From positions 467,019-531,018 of the forward strand of contig JBBHKE010002948.1 in NCBI GenBank assembly GCA_037447655.1: 64,000 nucleotides of DNA, in the 5' to 3' direction. The notes under the pieces are model-generated. The model was not told the DNA's origin. It saw only the letters and a list, made by a program, of their open reading frames with translations, and ran no database searches. The DNA comes from Zygnema cylindricum. Lineage: Eukaryota; Streptophyta; Zygnematophyceae; Zygnematales; Zygnemataceae. Below are positions 53,996 through 64,000 of the stretch, one piece after another (positions within the stretch are counted from its first letter, which is position 1; every line of letters begins with the position of its first letter). Both the position numbers and the translations under genes were made by a program.

Positions 53996-54866
53996 GTTCT
54001 GCGACAACAGCCGGAACCGAAGACGATGATGATGCCGGTGTAGTCATCTCGGAACCAAACCAAGCAAGAAACTTTCACAAAAAACCGGTCTGAGAAACAG
54101 CAACTTCAACAGTTGATAAAACCCAAACCAGAGACGCAATAGCTCTGAAAATCTACCAAAGTGTAGATAATATCAAGATAAACATACACACAAAATTACC
54201 AGTAATTCTGTCAACATGTCTGTGAGATATCTACAGATGAAAATGCCAAAAACAGGCTGTACAGTTTTTGACTACAAAATGTTCATACCTTCAAAGTTAT
54301 CTAAGTCCTACTAATATACACCGAAGCCTATGCTGCTGAACGTACGAAGGCATACCAGCCGTACAATAAATATTTGCGGCTCGAACCGAACAAGGTACGT
54401 CATACAAAAAGATTCCTTTACTAATCAACTAACCACACAAAGACAAAAATCTACTTAACTAGATATTTTCAAAGGAGTAGGATTCTATATGCCACGTCAT
54501 TTGTCGTGTATGTGGCTCACACGGACCAGCATTTGTCGGCGGTCTCCCTCAGCTGCGTACATATCACATTCGGCACCGTAGACAAATCTCCATGTGCCAT
54601 TTTGTCCTCAAGTGTATATATGCACAAACAATCGGATATTCTGGAGTGTCCTCTTTCTTGTAGTGACTTGTGTCTCGGGAGTGTATACAAAGGTGTACTC
54701 CCTACCGATCTAGTGGAACATCAATTCTGGTGTGTAATGAAACGAACTTACAACCAAACATATGCTAATTCGTGAAACTCTCTCTCCCTCACACTCGAGG
54801 CATAGAGAGGACTAAAGCTTTCCAAAACAACAGATACGGAGCTCACACTCCCTCTCTCTCAAAGTG
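53996..54866 (-). other. Leader and LTR-like sequence of another element
   Basis: Minus strand: ATG near 54045 opens MTTPASSSSSVPAVVAEQ, running into the gypsy integrase sequence. Just upstream is TTTGGTTCCGAG, which could be a primer-binding site. 54080-54480 resembles 19560-20120. 54480-54866 is unassigned. Element type not recognised. Confidence 0.4.
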
Positions 54867-54876
54867 NNNNNNNNNN
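54867..54876. other. Assembly gap (10 N)
   Basis: Ten N. The real length of missing sequence is unknown; neighbouring sequence on the right is a copia LTR whose start is missing. Confidence 1.
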
Positions 54877-55637
54877 GTTTTTGAAACTGGCAGGTGTGGC
54901 AACACATCAGACCTGAGGGAACTCAGGCGTCGTTTTTCTTAGTGACTTTTACCAGTTCATTTAACTATCAATACCGACCGGTTTCAAACGGTAAATATGT
55001 CTCACGAGAGACCCTCTCCGTCGACGGATGGGTTTTAAAAGATTCAGGATAAGGGAGAGATTTTGAGATAGCTGACTTCATGCCGTGGTTAGTTTAATGA
55101 CACAGCATGTCTTTTCATGTCCACGGCCACATGAAATACATGCCGGTAACATGCTGTACCGGTTTTACAGCTGTGCACAGTTTAGTCCTAATCAAGAACA
55201 TTAGAGGCCTTGAGGGCATCAGGTTTTGGGTAGGCAGCTGCCTCTCCCAGAGAGCACTCTGTATAAATGGCAAACTTTGGCCAGCCATAACTATCAATTT
55301 ACTTGACCATTTTCAGTGATTCTTTTTGCTGCGGACTCAAGGGAGTCCAGACTACACAACGGTGTGGACGGTCAAAGTTTTTGTCCGCCAGGGTAGCTGC
55401 ATTTATAAGGGAAAGTCAAAGTGGGTGAATGTGTCCAAATCTCATATTCTAACTTTGCATTCTGTGGTGGAACTGAGCACACAGAAAGTGTTATTTCACA
55501 GGGGTGATTCTATATTGGGATTGTGACTGTCAAGGGGTCAGTCATTTGGGTTTATATTAACTTGGAGTCGGCACAATCTAGATTAGCTTCTTTTCGATCT
55601 GCATACTCTGAGGGCCAATGGAGGTCTTAGAGTTTCA
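54877..55637 (+). mobile_element. Copia LTR (B-type family), plus orientation
   Basis: Ends GGAGGTCTTAGAGTTTCA at 55637, the same end as the LTR at 47551 read in reverse. Internal blocks TTCTTTTTGCTGCGGACTCAAG, GAGTCCAGACTACACAACGG and TTTTTGTCCGCCAGGGTAGC align with it. The start falls in the gap. Directly followed by gypsy family 2 LTR, so no internal part remains on this side. Confidence 0.8.
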
Positions 55638-56126
55638 TAACAGAGGCAAGAATAAACCACAACACGTCACAATGCACAGCGGAAACACCAAGGACCTTCC
55701 CGTAGCAACAGTAGGAGCACACAGTACTAACAGACAAGGTTGCGCTTTATTGCTGGAAAGAGAGTACAAGGTTGCGCTCGCTGTATAGGTCTACTTCAAG
55801 TCCCTATTCACAAGGTCTACTCAACTATTTAAACTAACTAACTGATAGTCATCCTAGTACTGTACAGCTGTACACGTGGACCTCCACGGTCAACCGAGAA
55901 CTATCCAAAACTTCCTTCCAGAACTATACAGCTCAACCTACATTCTGCGGAGTTGCTATGCTGCGCTGCTACGCTGCTGCGCTACTAAGTTGCTACGCCG
56001 CTAAGTTGTTACGCTGCTATGCTGCTATGCTGCGCTGGTCTGGAATCGCAGCTGTGCTGCTCTGGAATCGCAACTATAGCAGCCTAGCCCTAGCCAGTAA
56101 GTACCCAACTCTGTAACCCTGTTACA
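55636..56126 (-). mobile_element. Gypsy family 2 LTR, copy 3 (3' LTR)
   Basis: 491 bp, aligning with 62577-63067. The outer two bases read CA (shared with the end of the copia LTR) and not TG. The flanks TTTCA (55633-55637) and TTTCG (63068-63072) may be a target duplication with one change. Confidence 0.88.
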
Positions 56127-56167
56127 GTGCCTCCCACTAAGGATTCAGCGTCCCGCTGAATCTGGTT

Positions 56168-57930
56168 TTACTCAGGGAAACTGCAACTGCCGGAGTATGT
56201 CGTATGTTTCCTCGCGATACTCCTCGAATTCCTAGCGAAGGGCGTCGAGTTGATTTTGGAGTTGTTCACATCGGGTCTCAAGCAACGCAATATGATGATC
56301 TGCCGCTGCCAACCGCCTTCGAGTGATTCGCTCCCGAACTTGATCTTCCCCTTCCTCGGGTACAACTTCGGGTAATTCAGTTCGCGGCGGAACGACCACC
56401 AGTGTAGGCTCCTCGGTTGCCGAAATTCGGGGTTCTTCGGGTTCAGCCACCAGGGGAACTCCCTCCGCTTCTTCGTCCGCCGGTTCCCACCGAGGTACCT
56501 TCCGTAATTTAAAGGACACGTGTTTCTTTGCAGCTCAGGCCCGCTGCAGCGCATTCTTTCGAGCCAGCTTGAGTGCCCGTACCTCAGGGGTAACCTCCGC
56601 TCTAGAGATGAAGTCATGGAGGCGGACATCCCACGGGTGATAATGATGGAGTAACCCGAGAACATCAATCTTGTACCTGTAGTTGTCCTTTACCACTTCC
56701 ACGAACGGTAAGGCGTGAGGATTTAGCTGCATATAACCCTTATGATTATTTCCCAGGTCTTTTGTCCGCATGAAATTCCACGCTGGGTGTGACGGAACGT
56801 CGGCAAGAATATGGATAGGATCTCCAGGCTTCCTTATTCGCCACTCCTCGGGCCACTCCGAGGGGTTCCAATAAAACCTTTTGGCGAAGCTGAAGGCGAG
56901 GTGCGGATGCTGGGTGTCGACCGGTAGTGGGAAGAGGTAGTCGGGAATTTCCTCTCCCTGTTCACTTTCCTCCTCTGGATCACTTGAATCCCCGCGCAGG
57001 AGGAACACATCGTCGCCACTGGGGTATTGTGCCTCTGCCTTCTTTTCCGCGCTTTCAGACGACTGCTCGTCCGCGGTACTTTTCTTATTTGGGTCCCGCA
57101 TCACCTTTAGATCTGAGGCGAGCTCCTCAATTGGCGGAGGCGTTGGTTCTCGTTCTGGTTTTTCCGCCTTTGATAGCTCATGATCTTCCTTGCATTCCTG
57201 ATCCCCTTCTTGGGTTGGGGTATATTCGGGGTCTTGTGAGTTTTCTAACCCCTCCCCTCAACTGGTCTCTGCCGGTCTTGCCTCGCTAGTGGCGGTTTCC
57301 TCGGGTTCCGTCTCCACTTCCACTTCTCTTCGCCTGCTTGCTTCTACCATGGCCTCCGCCACCCTTAACAATCTCTCGGGACGGTTTGCATCTCCTTGTC
57401 CCACTCGTACGAGTCTCCTCCTTTTCCGTGGTGGAGAGGACGATGACGCCATAGACACTGTTGAACAAGACAATTCCGGTAAATCCAGAAGCGAAGGTAA
57501 ACTGACTGTGAAGAGAGAAGCAATTTCCAAGCTGCCGGGACTAGGTTGGTCGCGAGGACGGATGGCTGCTTTATTCACCGGGGTTGAGGGTTTCACTCTT
57601 AGACCTTGCGACGCGTCCCACCATGCGAGGGTATCGCAGCGTTCATCATTAATAAAACTGCGCTGTTGCGGCGAAACCGAGGGTTCGTCGTTACCCACAT
57701 AGTGAAACACAATTGCGCCGTTGCGCTTTTCTGTCAGCGCAGCGCTGGTGCTGCAATCCTCTGACGGCATCGTAACCATGTTGCGCTGCAGTGGCTGCGC
57801 TACTACAGCGTTGCCTTGGGGTAACATCGCCGCAGCGTTCCGTTGCCGCGTCCCCAAGATGATTGCGATGGTTGCGACACTACGATTCGCTCCTTTATCG
57901 CGGCCGCTGCGATTGCCCCTCCGGTAAAGC
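56168..57930 (-). pseudogene. Gypsy family 2 C-terminal extension, copy 3
   Basis: Longest copy of the region after the chromodomain. A Ser/Thr-rich linker is followed by [20 protein letters not shown] (NLS-like PPRKRRR; Met at 57452), an acidic/Pro part, TGA at about 57258, then KKSTADEQSSESAEKKAEAQ, DDVFLLRGDSSDPEEESEQG, PDYLFPLPVDTQHPHLAFSF, NPSEWPEEWRIRKPGDPIHI, AWNFMRTKDLGNNHKGYMQL, a Lys/Arg helix, and the terminal coiled coil with a TAG near 56234. About 550 residues in total. No known family recognised. Confidence 0.72.
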
Positions 57931-58130
57931 TGAGTGTCCTCACTCCGCTGAAACCGGCGCAGCAACTCCGGAGAATACAGATCCCTCTCGTCCACCCAAG
58001 AGTCGTCCTCAGCACCGTAGCCCTTCCAACGCACCAAATATTGGGTGGAGTGGGAATTACGAGAGGGGCGTGATTGAAGGATCTCGTCTACCTCATACTC
58101 GTCCGAGGTTGCTCTGCGGTTGACGGTGCG
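57931..58130 (-). pseudogene. Gypsy family 2 chromodomain
   Basis: [49 protein letters not shown]: a typical chromodomain with the aromatic/WKGY signature, as in plant chromoviruses, where it directs integration to chromatin. It follows directly on RNase H, because the integrase core is deleted here. Confidence 0.88.
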
Positions 58131-58640
58131 ATGTTCTCCTTCACAGAGCCTACGTTCCCATGCTGCGATGCTTGCGGTCGCTGCTCCGCTACCAGCGCAG
58201 CGACGTCGGGTCTTCTTGACAACGCATCCGCCGGGTTCGTTTTGCCCGGCTTATATTCTATAACAAGTTTGGACCGAAGGTTTGCACAAATGTCATCCAG
58301 CGCACTTGTTTCTTGGACAACTTCGGTTGGGTTTGGAGATATTGTAAGGCGTGGTGATCCGTGATAATCGTGATCCGTTTCCCTTGCACGTAACATTTCC
58401 AAACTTCCAGCGCATTGATGATATCTATTGTCTCCTTCTCATGGGTGGCCTAGTTTAGCTCTGCTGCCTTTAGTTTTCGACTGTCGTAGGCGATGGGTTG
58501 AAGACCTTTCCCTTGATCTTGCATAAGGATCGCTCCAATGGCTGTATTGCTAGCGTCGGTAATTATCGTCCAGGGTAAGTCCGGGTCGGGAACAACTAAC
58601 AGAGGGCGGTAACCAACCGCTTCTTTAGCGTGTTAAAGGC
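58131..58640 (-). pseudogene. Gypsy family 2 RNase H
   Basis: WTIITDASNTAIGAILMQDQ, QPIAYDSRKLKAAELN, a TAG, HEKETIDIINALEVWKCYVQ, ITIITDHHALQYL and [20 protein letters not shown]. Catalytic Asp/Glu pattern visible. The integrase that should follow DALSRRP is missing, with the junction near 58130 leading straight to the chromodomain. Confidence 0.88.
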
Positions 58641-58646
58641 TGCCCC

Positions 58647-59165
58647 TTATGCCTCTTTCCAATCATAGGGCACGTCATTCTTGAGCAATTCCGTGAGCGG
58701 TGCAGCGATTTTTGCGAAACATCCGACAAAACGTCGATAATAGGAGCATAGTCCTAGAAAGCTCCGTAACTCCGTAATATTCGCCGACTGCGGCCACTCC
58801 TTAACTACTCTTGTCTTGTTTGGATCCACTGCGATTCCGTCCCGGCTCACCACATGGCCTAAAAAATCAATCTGCTCCTTGAAGAAGTCACATTTACTTC
58901 TTTTTGCGTATAACTTATTTTCCCGAAGGACTTGGAGGACCGTCTGTAAGTGCTTCATATGCTCCTTTTTCGTTCTTCTATACACCTGTATGTCGTCTAG
59001 GAAAACGATCACAAACGCGTCCAGATATTGCCGAAAAATGGAATTCATTAAATGCATAATGGTTGCCAGTGCATTATTCAACCTAAACGGCATTACCTGA
59101 AAGTTAAAATGACCGTATCGAGTTCTGAACGCCGTTTTCTCCACATCTTCCTTGGCAATTTTGAT
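58647..59165 (-). pseudogene. Gypsy family 2 RT C-part
   Basis: [60 protein letters not shown] (catalytic LDD in the FLDDI form), [36 protein letters not shown]. The usual FGLTNAPATF reads [10 protein letters not shown]. Interrupted upstream by the copia insert. Confidence 0.9.
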
Positions 59166-59183
59166 CTAGTGGTAGCCGCTCCA

Positions 59184-60582
59184 AATATACTAGATCTAGA
59201 ATTTTGATCTTGAAAATACTTAAAAACCATTAATTTCTACAAAAACATCATGTGAAGGCACAACCTGGACTGAAGGAACAGTAGTCTCACTTGGCTGTGG
59301 AAAGAAAACTCGCTACGTATGGTGAAAATTGATATATTTATCTTGTTCCTTTGCCGGTTGGTTTGGCACTTTAAATAAGTCAACTGAATCCTGCTCATCT
59401 TTAATCTAAATATTCCTAGAAATAATCACTTTCTGTTTCTCAAATACAAAAATTTTATAACCTTTTGCATTATCATCATACCCCATAAAAATTCTTGGTA
59501 AGCCCTTAGCCTCCATTTTCCATCTATCCACTGAACTATCTAGAATAAAACACTTGCTGCCAAGATTTTGAAGTGGCTAACATCAGGTTTTTCTCCTATT
59601 TAAAGCACATAAGGTGTGGTGCTAACAGATCTAAAAGCAATACTGTTCTTAATATAAACAGCACAGATAAGTGTTTCAACCCATAATTTCAAATCTAGCC
59701 CTTTATCTGCAAGCATGGATCGAGCACTCTGTCACTATCCTACTTAATATTTCAAAAACGCCATTGTGTTTTGGTGTATATGGAACAGTAAGATTGTGAC
59801 TAATACCTTCCTGAGGAGAAACTCCTCGAATTCCCTTGATATGTATTCTCCCCCAATGTCTGATCTCAATACCAAGATTGGAACTCCATGAAGCTTTTCC
59901 GCCCACGCTTTGTAGTGTTTGCAGTGAGTGAACACTTCACTCTTATGTTGCATGAAGTAGACTTTAGTGTACCTCAACTAGTCATCTGTGAATGTAACCA
60001 TATAGTGGACGCCTCTAGCTGAAGCCACTTTTGAAGGAGCGAGAACATCAAGGTGTATTAGCTGCACAACTTTCTCTGATCTGTGGTCTATTTCCTGTGG
60101 AAATGGGAATTTGTGTATCTTGCCAAGTGAAGAACCATCACATGACTTTATAGGATGAGAAATGAGAGAAACTCCATTAACTTTTCCCGAATTTAGCATT
60201 TTCTTAAGACTATCATAATTCATATGTCCTAATCTTTTATGCCACAACTCATTATCAGATTGGACACTGGAGTAGAGAACATCATATTCTTTATATTTAG
60301 CCATGTCCATCCGTTACATTTTGATAGCATCTCTAGTTCCTCTTAGTGTTACTTTCCCTTTCTTGCTAACAACCTGTCTCCCTCCTTTCAGAACAACTTC
60401 AAAGCCTTTGCTCTCCACTAATGATGTAAAAAATAGATTTTTCTTAAAGCCTGGAACATACCAAACATTGTGAAGGGTTCTCTCTACCAACTTTCCCCCC
60501 ACATCTACCATCAATGATACATCACCCTGAGCTGAGGTTTGAACACTCATGCTGCAAGCATAGTAGATACTCTTTGGAGATG
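59184..60582 (-). mobile_element. Copia fragment inside gypsy RT
   Basis: Minus-strand copia piece without LTRs. The protease C-part and preintegrase ([55 protein letters not shown]), then integrase (LIHLDVLAPSKVASARGVHY, FTHCKHYKAWAEKLH, LRSDIGGEYISREFEEF) and weaker later parts down to 59184. From a lineage different from B, D and G. Both edges carry the same 22-23 bp gypsy RT motif (59161-59183 and 60583-60604) in diverged form. Confidence 0.85.
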
Positions 60583-61121
60583 CTGATCTGGTGGAAGCCG
60601 CTCCCCAAGTCTATTTTCGAAAAATATTTAGCACCTCGAAGTCGATCCATCAATTCGTCTATCCTTGGTAGGGGGTACGCATTCTTCACCGTCAATTTAT
60701 TCAGCGCTCGGTAATCAATACACATACGGAAACCTCCATCTTTCTTGTTTACAAAGAGAACGGGCGGCCTATACGGTGACATGCTTGGTTCGATTGCTCC
60801 GGCTTCAACCAACTCCGCGAGTTGCTTTTTCAGTTCGTCCAACTCGGTGTAGCTCATCTTGTACATCCGATTAGCCGGGGGTACGGCTCCAGGAACAAGC
60901 TCTATCCTATGGTCTACTTCGCGCTTCAGAGGTAATCCTTCGGGGAACTTCGGGGGAAACACATCTGCGTACTCCTCGAGAAGTTTTGTCACGACTTCCG
61001 GGGCCTCATCGGAAGTCTTCCCAATGTCGTCCCTTTCTTTGGAGTCGAAGTCGGGGTCCTTCTTCTTCCATTCTTCCGGGATCTCCTCCTTCGCCTCCTC
61101 CATTGGCTGGACGACCGCCAT
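60583..61121 (-). pseudogene. Gypsy family 2 pol: linker and RT N-part
   Basis: [80 protein letters not shown] and [17 protein letters not shown]. Classic Ty3/gypsy RT fingers and palm. The frame is open to the copia junction, so this half was intact when interrupted. Confidence 0.92.
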
Positions 61122-61157
61122 ACCAATCGTTTCCCCTTTCTTGAGTGCCCTCTTGAG

Positions 61158-61680
61158 CTATAAGGCCCAAAGCAGGCGTCCCTCTTCCGCTCCCTTACCA
61201 GCCGCTCCCGCTTTTACCTCAAACTCTTTTTCACCTTTCTTCACTCTCATGGCGCCACTTCTGCAATCGATCGTCGGATTCCATTTTTGCAGCCACGGCT
61301 TCCCCAGGATTACCTCATGGTCCCCAAGAGGTAATACATGAAGCGTGTCGTACCATCGGAATTTCCCAATTCCGACGCGTAGCCTCGGGGTACGATGGGT
61401 AATCGATAAGGAACTGCCGTCAGCTAATTGTACCGACTGATGATCCTTTAGCACCACAAGAGGGAGTTTCAACATTTTCACCGTCGCATTCGTTAATGAA
61501 GTTCCCCGATGCTGCGGAGTCCACCATGAAGTTAGTTGCACTCGCTCCTATTTGACCCCGAAATAGCAAAGGGTCTCCTCCTTCACCGGCTAATCTCATA
61601 ACAGTAAGTTTCCCTTTTTGGGACCTTTCCGTTTTGGACACTCTCGAGCCATATGATCTGGAGAACCGCACTGGAAGCAT
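61158..61680 (-). pseudogene. Gypsy family 2 protease, frameshifted
   Basis: SATNFMVDSAASGNFINE: the catalytic DSG of retropepsins reads DSA (GCG/GCC codons) near 61530. A frameshift follows; then NATVKMLKLPLVVLKDHQSV, QLADGSSLSITHRTPRLRVG, GDHEVILGKPWLQKWNPTID. The Gly to Ala change would be expected to impair activity if original. Confidence 0.85.
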
Positions 61681-62542
61681 AAGCCATTATGCCTCCTCTG
61701 CTGGATTTCCTCGAGGGATAAGTCATTGGTCTTGGTCTTGGTAGGTTTCTTCTTTCTCCGGAGGACGTTGACCACTTCCTTATCCTGATTAATTGCGCCG
61801 AGCTCCATGGGGGTTGGACCTTCGTCTCGTCGGTTTCCTCCACTACTGCTCGGCCCGTAGTGATAAGGTCTCCGGAGGTTAAAGTCGACCGAATCGGTCC
61901 GCTCCGCAAACTGGATGATTGCCGAGAGAGTAGGAGTCGTGCTTTCCCAAGCAAGCCAGTGTTCCACATCTCTACGAATAGACGACTTAAGCCCCTTCAC
62001 GTAGCGATCCACGGCTTCATCCTCCGTTATCGTAGGTATTTGAACTTTGCACTCCAAGAACCGCTGCGTAAACTCCATCACGGAAGTTCGTTGCTTCAAT
62101 ACTGCGATCTTATCTCTCGCCGCCTTCAACGTGTTGACGGGCTGCCAAGTGTCGCGAAGAAGTTGAACGAAGAGCGCCCAGACGGTCGGTATTTCATCGT
62201 CCTCCACCAATGTCCTCCACCATGCCCCCGCTGCCCCTTTAAGAAGACCACCCGCGTAGTGAATCTTCTCACGATCCGATAGGCTTGGAAAATTCTCGAG
62301 ATAGTTCGCAACAGAGAATAGCCATGTGTCAAGGTTCTTGTGTCTTGCAGGGTCAAACTCGTCGGGAAGCCTTAATTTCGGTCTCCTGGAGTCTCTCTCA
62401 GTGCCTCCATGAGGTCGCTCCCCTAGATGAGACTCCAAGGCTGCGACGGTGTTACTTAGCTGCGCGTTCTGTAATCTCACACTTTCAACTCCTTGAGAAC
62501 TTGCGCCAACATTTCTGCAGTGGATACGCCGTGTTCATCCAT
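61596..62542 (-). pseudogene. Gypsy family 2 gag
   Basis: ATG 62542 (MDEHGVSTAEMLAQVLKELK), one small frameshift near 62485, then about 290 open residues: RLQNAQLSNTVAALESHLGE (coiled coil), KLRLPDEFDPARHKNLDTWL, LLKGAAGAWWRTLVEDDEIP, AARDKIAVLKQRTSVMEFTQ, TPMELGAINQDKEV and the knuckle CFQCGSPDHMARECP. A full Ty3/gypsy Gag of usual order. Confidence 0.9.
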
Positions 62543-62576
62543 GCTGTCGGGTCACGGTTAACTGCTTTGATACCAG

Positions 62577-63067
62577 TGTAACAGAGGCAACAATAAACCA
62601 CAACACGTCACAATGCACAGCGGAAACACCAAGTACCTTCCTGTAGCAACAGTAGGAGCACACAGTACTAACAGACAAGGTTGCGCTTTATTGGTGGAAA
62701 GAGAGTACAAGGTTGCGCTCGCTGTATAGGTCTACTTCAGGTCCCTATTCACAAGGTCTACTCGACTATTTAAACTAACTAAGTGCTAGTCATCCTAGTA
62801 CTGTACAGCTGTACACGTGGACCTTCACGATCAACCGAGAACTATCCAAAACTTCCTTCTAGAACTATACAGCTCAATCTACATTTTGCGGCGTTGCTAT
62901 GCTGCGTTGCTACGCTGCTGCGCTACTAAGTTGCTACGCCGCTAAGTTGTTACGCTGCTATGCTGCTATGCTGCGCTGGTCTGGAATCGCAGCTGCGCTG
63001 CTCCGGAATCGCAACTATAGCAGCCTAGCCCTAGCCACTAAGTACCCAACTTTGTAACCCTGCTACA
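62577..63067 (-). mobile_element. Gypsy family 2 LTR, copy 4 (5' LTR)
   Basis: 491 bp, TGTAGCAGGG (63067) to CTCTGTTACA (62577). Initiator-Met primer-binding site TGGTATCAAAGC (plus 62564-62575) lies one base inside. With 55636-56126 it bounds the best gypsy 2 copy (about 7.4 kb including the copia insert, lacking integrase). Confidence 0.9.
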
Positions 63068-64000
63068 TTTCGTAACATTCCTTCGTCACGCTATTTTCAG
63101 TAACTTTTGTTCGTCACACTATTTCTCTCAAAGGACTTTCGTTTTGTTCGAAAACAAAAACCTTAAAAAATGAGCTGGCGTGCAGACTGGCGTCTGCAAA
63201 AAGTATAAAAGTTTTGTTGTATGATTACTTCGTACGCAGGTACATGGTACGCAAGTGAAGATTTGAAGCTAAGTTTGTCGGTGCTAAAATTTTTAAAGAT
63301 ATTCACCATCGGATCGTATCTTGCGTGGCGCCACTCAATGTATAACACGTGTATTACAAACTCTACGTGATGGAACTTCAACTCAATCGACGCGGTCTGT
63401 AGAGTTGGCCGTACGATTAAAGAAATGTCTGATGGAAATCTACCCTAAGTTCAATGTAACTCTTAGACAAGTAAATTTCAATTTTGCGGCTAACTGCTCT
63501 CACCGTGGAGCTCACGTAAAGACAAAAAGTGACTGTCTACAACACTTTTATTTACATGTGGTTGCAGCAGTTTTGTTACCGTAAACGTTCGTCGGCCGTG
63601 TGAATTGCTAATATTATTATGACGGTCGACGTCCGCAAGCGTGGCAAAATTTTAAGCGGTTGAAACAATATTTTGAAAGTCAAAGTTGTCCAACCGATTG
63701 ACCGTCAAATTTGTACTCAACAGGAGTTTATTTGTACTAATATGTACTTCAAACTTACAATTTTTTACAATATGACGTAAGTGATTGTGCGCAACCAAAA
63801 CAGTCAATGTCATGATCAATTCCCTTAGAAATATCGGGGACAAAAAAATCAAGAGTTAAACAGTATAGTACTGTATTGTAATGTTGTGTATCGGCAAGGT
63901 GTTTTGTATCGGCAAGGTTTTGGTGATAATCGATATGTACCATTTTTTGGCTTGCTGATAATTGATATATTGGCACGATATATCGAAAATGGTGTTATCG
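63068..64000. other. Unassigned right end
   Basis: No recognised gene. Plus-strand frame 63297-63584 is open for 95 codons (RGATQCITRVLQTLRDGTST ... NCSHRGAHVKTKSDC), but the first ATG is at about codon 45 and no motif is seen. Two GTATCGGCAAGGT copies lie at 63888 and 63906, and ATCGATAT/GATATATCG words near the end. Confidence 0.35.

Noticed and set aside
55633-63072. Certain target duplication for the gypsy 2 copy
   Set aside because: TTTCA and TTTCG differ at one base and the left LTR end is altered; kept only as possible.

Overview
This is a eukaryotic, nuclear, repeat-dominated window. There is no bacterial-style gene packing, operon or ribosome binding site. It is most likely from the green-plant lineage: Ty1/copia and chromodomain Ty3/gypsy retrotransposons dominate, two gypsy elements carry a plant-type initiator-Met primer-binding site (TGGTATCAAAGC), TTTAGGG/TTAGGG telomere-like repeats occur, and one exon-like fragment matches the GapA/GapB form of glyceraldehyde-3-phosphate dehydrogenase. 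A large, repeat-rich streptophyte genome (possibly a charophyte alga) would fit, but the species is inference. A run of 10 N at 54867-54876 marks an assembly gap.

Layout. 1-1907 holds a possible first exon on the minus strand, followed downstream by a tandem array of about ten 120-165 bp units; each unit repeats the exon end together with splice-site-like flanks. 1960-4500 is low-complexity sequence, including degenerate telomere-like repeats. 4495-6985 holds two copies of a tRNA-related SINE; one is split by a non-autonomous hAT transposon with a perfect 8-bp target duplication. 7007-19498 is a nest: a truncated copia (A, plus), the 3' part of a gypsy (1, minus), a nearly complete copia (B, minus) inside it, then the gypsy 5' half and its LTR. 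20780-23490 holds small DNA transposons and another SINE. 24188-28700 is a tail-to-tail pair of an unrecognised element (E). 29456-29564 is the GAPDH fragment. 30150-30920 is an NTEL-type minisatellite.

33030-44464 contains a dispersed repeat interrupted by a TA-targeting MITE, a degraded copia (C, plus), a third E fragment, and copia D (minus), which carries a clean solo LTR with a 5-bp target duplication. 45751-63067 is a mosaic of one chromodomain gypsy family (three 3' ends, one 5' LTR) and copia pieces in both orientations. The last kilobase is not recognised.

No cellular gene is clearly intact. The most unusual signals are: the splice-site-flanked exon-end array; tRNA-like A-box/B-box modules lying antisense at a similar place in three related copia LTR types; a long uncharacterised extension downstream of the gypsy chromodomain with an NLS-like start and coiled-coil end; gag start codons lying inside or at the edge of copia LTRs; and a conserved UGA-CUA-G in all three copies of element E.
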